DNA from: Spirochaetaceae bacterium
Lineage (GTDB): Bacteria; Spirochaetota; Spirochaetia; Treponematales; Breznakiellaceae
NCBI GenBank assembly: GCA_031265635.1
Contig: JAISCK010000195.1
Coordinates: 1 to 10,668 of the forward strand
Direction: 5' to 3'
DNA: 10,668 nt
The translations under genes and the position numbers were made by a program. Each line of letters begins with the position of its first letter. The first letter of the stretch is position 1. The notes below the pieces were generated by a model. That model saw only the letters and a list, made by a program, of their open reading frames with translations. It was not told the origin of the DNA and searched no databases. Positions 6,184 to 10,668 of the stretch are shown one piece after another.

Positions 6184-7859
6184 AGAAACGGAGGCTGCTT
6201 CCCTTTGTATTTGCCGCCGGCCTCGCGCTTTCAGTCATCCTCAGCGCCGCCCTCCTCTCCCTTAAAGTCATGGGCCTGGCTCCCCGCGGAGCCGGTGCGG
6301 GTTCCGAAAAAAACGCCGGTCCTTTTTACAAGTCCCTTAATGAATTTGATGCGGTCCTTGGCACGGTACAGTCCCCGCAGCTTGACGCGCTTTTATCCGA
6401 ACTCGAAAAAAAAGCCCTCAGCGTTGATTCGCGGCTTTCGGTGTTAAAGCGCCGGAGAACGCTCGCCCGGCAATATCCCGAATACACCGGACAGTACCGG
6501 GACGCGGCTCTCCGGGCCCAGGAAGATTTTCCCTATTCACAGCCCCTTGCCCTTGCGGCGTCCGAGGCGCTGCTTCTTGCCTTTGGGGAAATCCCGCAGG
6601 ACGACCCTGCTCTCAGTGCCCGCATCAGCGCCCTGGCCGGAAAGCTGTCGGCGGACTCCCAGGCCCTGGCCGCCCTGGCCCTCAGGGTGCTTGCCGGAGA
6701 GTGCGCGGATATACGCTCCGCCTCGACCATACCCGGCGCTGAAAGGCTCTTTGACATAGCCGCTTCGGAAACCGAAGGAACGGAGCATGGGCTCCTGGCG
6801 GTAAACAGCGCGCTGCTCCGTATCCACAGCGGAAACATTCCCGGCGCCCTGGCCCGGATAGAAGGGCTCCTCAATGAACAAGAAAACAGCGAACAGACCC
6901 TTAAAACCGCGGCCGGCCTGATCTACGATTACGGCGATCCCCTCAGGGCGGCGGCCATCCTCGCTCCCTTTACCGATCCGGAAAGCATAGCCAGAGAAGC
7001 CGACGCCCTGTACCTCGGAGGAAGCGTTGACAACGCGAAGAACCTCTGGAAACTGCTCCTCTCGCCGGGAGACGAAGTTCCCCGGCAGATACGCGAAAGG
7101 GCCCTCTACAATCTCGGCGCCCTTGAAACCGATACACGCGCCGCCAAAAACTATCTTGAAGAACTTGTAGAAATAAACCCCGGCAACACCGGCGGCATTA
7201 TACGCTACAGCCGTCTCTTCCCGGCGTCTGAGGCAGAGGCCCTGCTTGAACTCCGTATACCGGGAAGACCCGGAAACGCGGAGTTCCCCCTGAGACTGGA
7301 AATACTCAAGCGGAGGCGGGACCTGGTTCAGCCTGCCCGGCTCGCCGCTGAAACATGGTTTCTCATCAATACCTATCCGCGGGAACCGGTTGCGTATGAG
7401 TGGGGGGCCTTTTACTTTAACCTCGAAAAATTCTACGGCGAAACAGCCATACTCTTTAAGAACGCCGGTTTCAACAATATTGAAAGCCCGCAGCTTTCCC
7501 TTCATAAAGCCCTTCTTTTGATACTCGGCGGCTCAATGGAAAGCGGCGAAGAAGAACTCCTTGCCCTGGCAAAAAACGAAGCCCCGGACTGGAGGATATA
7601 CGCCAATCTGGGCAGGCTCAGGGAAGCGCGGCGCAAACCCAGGGAAGCCCTTTTGTATTACGAAACAGCCCTGTCCGGACAAGGCGGCCCCGGGCCAGCG
7701 GAAAGGGCCGTACTGGAACTCCGCACAGCCCGCGTCAATCTTGCCTTCGGCAACAACCAGGAAGCCAGAAAAGCCCTGGAACATGCCGCGGAACTCGACC
7801 CCGGCAATCTTTCCGTCCAGGTGGAAATACATCACTTGCGGAATATTTTGGGCTATTGA
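6180..7859 (+). CDS. Membrane-anchored or exported TPR-repeat protein of unknown function
   Basis: 559 residues. The N-terminus has basic residues (KKRR) and one hydrophobic segment (about 7-32), with no clear signal peptidase site, so a single-span anchor with the rest in the periplasm is the simplest reading; a cleaved signal is possible. The remainder is almost all alpha-helical, Ala/Leu/Glu-rich. Clear tetratricopeptide repeats are seen at about 472-500 (IYANLGRLREARRKPREALLYYETAL) and 509-543 (ending ARKALEHAAELDPGN), with weaker ones earlier (about 203-232, 305-335 ending EINPGN). TPRs mediate protein-protein contacts. AGGG at 6170-6173 lies 6 nt before the ATG, which overlaps the nusB stop by 4 nt. 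No enzymatic motif is visible and I do not recognise a named family. The location with a SurA-like chaperone suggests an envelope role, as inference only. Confidence 0.8.
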   Translation: MKKRRLLPFVFAAGLALSVILSAALLSLKVMGLAPRGAGAGSEKNAGPFYKSLNEFDAVLGTVQSPQLDALLSELEKKALSVDSRLSVLKRRRTLARQYPEYTGQYRDAALRAQEDFPYSQPLALAASEALLLAFGEIPQDDPALSARISALAGKLSADSQALAALALRVLAGECADIRSASTIPGAERLFDIAASETEGTEHGLLAVNSALLRIHSGNIPGALARIEGLLNEQENSEQTLKTAAGLIYDYGDPLRAAAILAPFTDPESIAREADALYLGGSVDNAKNLWKLLLSPGDEVPRQIRERALYNLGALETDTRAAKNYLEELVEINPGNTGGIIRYSRLFPASEAEALLELRIPGRPGNAEFPLRLEILKRRRDLVQPARLAAETWFLINTYPREPVAYEWGAFYFNLEKFYGETAILFKNAGFNNIESPQLSLHKALLLILGGSMESGEEELLALAKNEAPDWRIYANLGRLREARRKPREALLYYETALSGQGGPGPAERAVLELRTARVNLAFGNNQEARKALEHAAELDPGNLSVQVEIHHLRNILGY

Positions 7860-7870
7860 CACAGGCTCTT

Positions 7871-7889
7871 AGGGCTCCTACGGGGCCTT
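7871..7889 (+). terminator. Weak hairpin between the convergent TPR and eamA genes
   Basis: AGGGCTCC (7871-7878) can pair with GGGGCCTT (7882-7889) across a 3-nt loop, using two G-U pairs that exist only in the plus-strand RNA, followed by only a short T run. It lies 11 nt after the TPR stop and overlaps the end of eamA. It is a possible but poor terminator for the nusB cluster. Confidence 0.3.
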
Positions 7890-8759
7890 TAGCAGCGCGA
7901 GGTAGACGCCTGAGATAACCAGGGCCGCGCCGAGCCACTGCAGGGGCATGAGCCGGTCTCCCAGGACCAGGAATCCCGAGGCTGCCGTAATGACAGGAAC
8001 AAGGTTCACAAAGATTGTAGAAATCCCTATCCCAAGGATTTCCAGGGACCGGGCATAAAACCAGTACCCCAGGGCCGAACAGCAAAGGGCAAGAAAGAGG
8101 ACATGGGCCAGCACCGGAAGATCCGGCCTTCCCCAGCGGGAAAATTCCATAAGCGAAAAAGGAACAAAACCCAAAAAGCCAAAAAAGGACTGCCAGAAAA
8201 CTATAAAAATACGGGAATGATGCTTAAAAAGCGGCCTGGTACAGAAACAGTAGACAACCCAGCTTAAAGCCGCGCCGAGCATATAAAAATAGCCCGAGGC
8301 GCTGCCTGAGACCGAAAAGGAAACCCCCGCGGTAAGCCATACACCCAGTACCGAAAGCGCGGTTCCCGCCCGCCGCCGCATTGTAACGCGCAATCCATGC
8401 CCCCTGATTTTAGCCGCGGCCCATTCGGCAAGCATACTGATAACGGGAATCGCGGCGATAATAATGGACGCTTCGGACGCGGTAACTAGGGAAACCCCGG
8501 TATTTTCAAAAAAGAAGTAGAGGGTTACGCCGCTGAATCCCGCGCCAATGAGGAGCGGCAGGTCCCGGCGGCCAAGACGTTCAGAGCCCGCCAGAGCTGT
8601 CTTGATAAAAAACAAAAACACCAGGGCTATGGCAAAACGCAGGGCCCCCAGCGTCATAGGCGGAAACACCGCTACCGCGATTTTTATGGAGACAAACGAA
8701 AAACCCCAAAACAAAACACAGAGAATAATGGCAATGAGGGCGATGCGCCGCTCGGTCAT
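7878..8759 (-). CDS. EamA/DMT-superfamily permease (RhaT/YdcZ-like drug/metabolite transporter)
   Basis: 293 residues, standard for the ten-helix DMT family in the inner membrane. Two EamA repeats are visible: about 9-140 and 152-290. First helix IALIAIILCVLFWGFSFVSIK carries the WGxSF motif; PPMTLGALRFAIA follows in helix 2; the conserved ENTGVSLVTASEASIIIAAIPVISMLAEW segment (about 85-113) is typical of family helices 3-4. The second repeat ends with LEILGIGISTIFVNLVPVITAASGFLVLGD and MPLQWLGAALVISGVYL. Substrate cannot be predicted; relatives export amino acids, nucleotide precursors or other metabolites. The start is firm: AAGGAG (8765-8770) is 5 nt before the ATG, with a strong promoter upstream. 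It is divergent from larA, sharing an intergenic region with a nested repeat, and converges with the TPR gene. A link to lactate or another LarA substrate is only inference from position. Confidence 0.85.
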   Translation of the reverse strand: MTERRIALIAIILCVLFWGFSFVSIKIAVAVFPPMTLGALRFAIALVFLFFIKTALAGSERLGRRDLPLLIGAGFSGVTLYFFFENTGVSLVTASEASIIIAAIPVISMLAEWAAAKIRGHGLRVTMRRRAGTALSVLGVWLTAGVSFSVSGSASGYFYMLGAALSWVVYCFCTRPLFKHHSRIFIVFWQSFFGFLGFVPFSLMEFSRWGRPDLPVLAHVLFLALCCSALGYWFYARSLEILGIGISTIFVNLVPVITAASGFLVLGDRLMPLQWLGAALVISGVYLALLKAP

Positions 8760-8789
8760 GGATGCTCCTTAGGTTTTCAAACACGTTCC

Positions 8790-8818
8790 ATTATACCGGG
8801 ACGATTTCAAAATGTCAT
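8790..8818 (-). promoter_or_regulatory. Predicted sigma70 promoter of the eamA permease gene
   Basis: On the minus strand ATGACA (8818-8813, 5/6) and a perfect TATAAT (8795-8790) are separated by 17 nt, putting the transcript start near 8783 and leaving about 24 nt before the ATG. The -35 box lies inside the repeat at 8805-8840, so a bound regulator there would block polymerase. Confidence 0.65.
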
Positions 8819-8840
8819 ATCAAAATGCCATATTTTGAAA
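8805..8840. repeat. Nested inverted and tandem direct repeat, candidate operator
   Basis: TTTCAAAAT (8805-8813) is the exact reverse complement of ATTTTGAAA (8832-8840), an 18-bp-spaced perfect inverted repeat. Inside it are two adjacent 13-bp direct copies, CAAAATGTCATAT (8808-8820) and CAAAATGCCATAT (8821-8833), which differ at one base. The element is AT-rich against GC-rich flanks and covers the -35 region of the eamA promoter; it ends about 30 nt upstream of the larA -35 box. A regulator of one or both divergent genes is the most likely binder, by inference. Confidence 0.5.
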
Positions 8841-8870
8841 CCGCGGCCTTGGGTTTATTCCTCCTTTCCC

Positions 8871-8899
8871 TTGCCGTAAAAAGCGCTTTGCTGTAGAAT
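8871..8899 (+). promoter_or_regulatory. Predicted sigma70 promoter of the larA-like gene
   Basis: TTGCCG (8871-8876, 4/6) and TAGAAT (8894-8899, 5/6) are separated by 17 nt. The transcript would start around 8906, about 43 nt before the ATG at 8949 and only about 4 nt before the ATG at 8910, which supports the downstream start. Confidence 0.5.
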
Positions 8900-8948
8900 T
8901 TGCTTATGGATGGCCGTTAAAAGCGCGGCAGCGTCCATGGAGGACAGT

Positions 8949-10262
8949 ATGAAGTTACAGATACCCTACTTGCAGAAGACTTTCCCCCTGGAATTCCCCG
9001 ATGAAAATCTTTTGGCTCTTGTTGAACCGAATAAATTTAAGAAAGAAGGAACAACCGAATCCATACTGGCGGAGGCGCTCTCCGGACCCTATGGGCCGCA
9101 GCCCCCCGGACAGATCCCTGAACCCGGAACAGGGCAGAGCCTTGGCGCCTTCCTTGCCGGGGGCAAAAAGCTCCTCATCATCATCAATGACGCCACCCGC
9201 CCCACGCCCACCGCCGCCATGCTGGGGGCGATCGCTCCTGTCCTTGACGCCTCGCCCATAAGGGACAAGGACCTCTCCCTCATCGTCGCCACCGGCGCGC
9301 ACCGGGCCCCTTCCGAAGATGAATACCGCCAGATACTGGGCCCCTGGCACGGGCGCTTCCGGGAACGCTGCGTTTACCATGACGCGCGCCGGGAAGAAGA
9401 CATGGTTGATCTGGGGACCACCCGGAACGGGACACCCATACTGCTCAACAAGCGCCTTTTCGAAGCAGACCGCATCATCGCCACAGGAAGCGTCGAACCC
9501 CATTATTTCGCGGGCTTTACCGGCGGCCGCAAGGCCTTCCTCCCCGGCATCGCCGCCTACAGGACCATAGAAGCAAACCACAAGCAGGCCCTGTCGCCCC
9601 GCTCCCGTTCCCTTGCCCTTGAAGGCAACCCTGTCCACGAAGACATGATGGACGCCCTGCCCCTGATTAAAGCGCCGGTCTTTTCGTTCATGACCGTGCT
9701 GGACAGGGAACAGGGAGTCGCCTCGGCAACAAGCGGCGATCTCATGGCCTCGTTTTACGCGGCGGTCGCTACCGCGCGGAAAATCTTCCGCGTTCCCGTG
9801 GCGGCCAAGGCCGACATAGTTGTGTCGGTGGCAAAATTCCCCATGGACATAGACCTCTACCAGTCCCAGAAAGCAATAGACAACGGAGCCATCGCCCTTA
9901 AAGACGGCGGCTTTCTCATCCTGGTATCGTCGTGCAGGGACGGCATAGGCGACGAAGCCTACGCGAAACTCCTTGCCCAGGCATCAAGCCCCGCCGACGC
10001 CATAGAACGCATACGCTCGCTCTACAAACTGGGCTACCACAAAGCCGCCAAAATGGCCCAGGTCTCAGGCCGCGCCACCATCAAAGCGGTTACCGGACTT
10101 TCCAAAGAGAGACTTGCGTCGATGTTTATTGAACAGGCCGAAACACCCCAGGCCGCCCTTGACGAAGCCCTTGCCGTACTTAAAAAAAGGGGAATTGCCG
10201 AACCCCTGATACTCGTGCTGCCTGACGGCTGCGTTACTATACCTGACCCTCTTTCCGGCTGA
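8949..10262 (+). CDS. larA: LarA-type nickel-pincer racemase/epimerase (DUF2088 family)
   Basis: 437 residues. LarA is a lactate racemase that uses a nickel-pincer nucleotide; relatives act on other 2-hydroxy acids, so the substrate here is not certain. Visible active-site residues match the studied enzyme in identity and spacing: D81 and R84 (DATRPTP), H118 (ATGAHR), H185 (EPHYFAGF), K195 (GGRK, the cofactor-linking lysine) and H211 (EANH). N-terminal domain about 1-280, C-terminal domain about 290-437. A cytoplasmic protein, with no signal peptide. Start chosen at 8949: GGAGG (8939-8943) lies 5 nt before it and the resulting MKLQIPYLQKTFPLEFPDENLL fits the family; an ATG at 8910 would add 13 residues but has no Shine-Dalgarno sequence. 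Cofactor genes larB, larC and larE are not in the window. Its last 26 bases overlap the convergent hemerythrin gene. Confidence 0.88.
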   Translation: MKLQIPYLQKTFPLEFPDENLLALVEPNKFKKEGTTESILAEALSGPYGPQPPGQIPEPGTGQSLGAFLAGGKKLLIIINDATRPTPTAAMLGAIAPVLDASPIRDKDLSLIVATGAHRAPSEDEYRQILGPWHGRFRERCVYHDARREEDMVDLGTTRNGTPILLNKRLFEADRIIATGSVEPHYFAGFTGGRKAFLPGIAAYRTIEANHKQALSPRSRSLALEGNPVHEDMMDALPLIKAPVFSFMTVLDREQGVASATSGDLMASFYAAVATARKIFRVPVAAKADIVVSVAKFPMDIDLYQSQKAIDNGAIALKDGGFLILVSSCRDGIGDEAYAKLLAQASSPADAIERIRSLYKLGYHKAAKMAQVSGRATIKAVTGLSKERLASMFIEQAETPQAALDEALAVLKKRGIAEPLILVLPDGCVTIPDPLSG

Positions 10263-10668
10263 GCGCGCCCTGCCCGGAACGCAGCGTGATGATGAGCTTC
10301 CCGTCGGCCCTTCTTCTCGCTATCCTTTTGAAATGTTCAAAATACAGTTTGTCCGATACGGCGATATGGGTCAGCACCCAGTTTTTGAGGAAGCGGGTAA
10401 AGTGGATAAGATCAAATCTCTCCCCGGCGTTAAACGCACGCACCTGCTCAACCACGGTCAGCACGAATGAGTCATGCTCCTGCTTGTGCGCGGCATACCC
10501 CTCAAACCTCGTCCTCTGCATAATTTTTTCTTCGGTAGAAAAATGCACCTTGATATACGCAACCGCGCTCTGAATAACTTTCTTAAAATACGCCCGCTCC
10601 GACTCCTCGTCGCCGACACAATGATTAAAAAGATCATTGGTAACATTAAGCAATTCCCTGTGCTGGTC
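10237..10668 (-). CDS. Bacteriohemerythrin domain protein, 5' end outside window
   Basis: 143 codons remain, open to the window edge. Hemerythrins bind O2 (or sense it, or iron/NO) through a di-iron site in a four-helix bundle. All seven expected ligands are present, numbered from the edge: H3 (DQHREL), H42 and E46 (HFSTE), H61 and H65 (HKQEH), H101 and D106 (HIAVSD). The DQHREL segment sits near the start of the domain, so only some 10-20 residues are missing if the protein is stand-alone; it could instead be the last domain of a larger sensor. A TTG at 10653 could be read as a start but would cut off H3, so it is rejected. After the domain comes a basic tail (FKRIARRRADGK, then about 20 residues), which is longer than usual. 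The stop lies inside larA's coding sequence. Confidence 0.88.
   Translation of the reverse strand, partial: DQHRELLNVTNDLFNHCVGDEESERAYFKKVIQSAVAYIKVHFSTEEKIMQRTRFEGYAAHKQEHDSFVLTVVEQVRAFNAGERFDLIHFTRFLKNWVLTHIAVSDKLYFEHFKRIARRRADGKLIITLRSGQGALSRKEGQV

Noticed and set aside
6537..7505. A 322-codon open frame antisense to the TPR gene
   Set aside because: The opposite strand has the coherent cluster gene with Shine-Dalgarno site and TPR motifs; the antisense translation shows no recognisable motif.
4686..7859. A novel multi-gene system in the surA-like/nusB/TPR cluster
   Set aside because: NusB and a SurA-type chaperone are housekeeping proteins; the tight packing is consistent with an ordinary operon.
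8910..8948. Upstream ATG as start of the larA-like gene
   Set aside because: It has no Shine-Dalgarno sequence, would lie almost at the predicted transcript start, and adds 13 residues outside the family N-terminus; GGAGG marks 8949 instead.
10651..10653. TTG as start of the hemerythrin gene
   Set aside because: The frame stays open to the window edge and upstream codons encode DQHREL, which holds a conserved iron ligand.

Overview
The window looks like a chromosomal segment of a spirochaete, most likely a Treponema of moderate-to-high G+C such as those of termite guts. The evidence is an alanyl-tRNA synthetase of only 600 residues that lacks the C-terminal C-Ala domain, followed by a SurA/parvulin-like exported protein and nusB, plus Gram-negative-style exported barrel proteins. 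Species assignment is inference. No tRNA, rRNA, CRISPR array, insertion sequence or phage gene was found.

Layout: (1) 2-190, the end of purD (+). (2) 256-2543, two tandem paralogous genes on the minus strand for signal-peptide-bearing, barrel-type outer-membrane proteins, each with its own closely related terminator hairpin; the second copy in transcription order (256-1278) has an AT-rich promoter region in front of it. (3) 2740-4542, alaS (+), with no Shine-Dalgarno sequence and a promoter placed so that the message may start at the ATG. (4) 4686-7859, a tight three-gene cluster (+): SurA-like chaperone, nusB and a membrane-anchored TPR protein, with gaps of 1 nt and a 4-nt overlap. (5) 7878-8759, an EamA/DMT-family permease (-), divergent from (6) 8949-10262, a LarA-type nickel-dependent racemase homologue (+). 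The divergent intergenic region has two good promoters and a striking nested repeat. (7) 10237-10668, a bacteriohemerythrin domain (-), cut by the window edge, whose 3' end overlaps larA.

Most of this is ordinary housekeeping and envelope biology. alaS serves translation, nusB serves rRNA antitermination, and the SurA-like protein plausibly helps outer-membrane protein biogenesis. I saw no convincing novel defence, mobile or multi-gene system. The best leads are the nested direct/inverted repeat over the eamA -35 box, a LarA homologue with complete active-site residues but no cofactor-synthesis genes nearby, the likely leaderless alaS, the mosaic paralogous barrel genes, and a parvulin-like domain that has lost its usual histidines.
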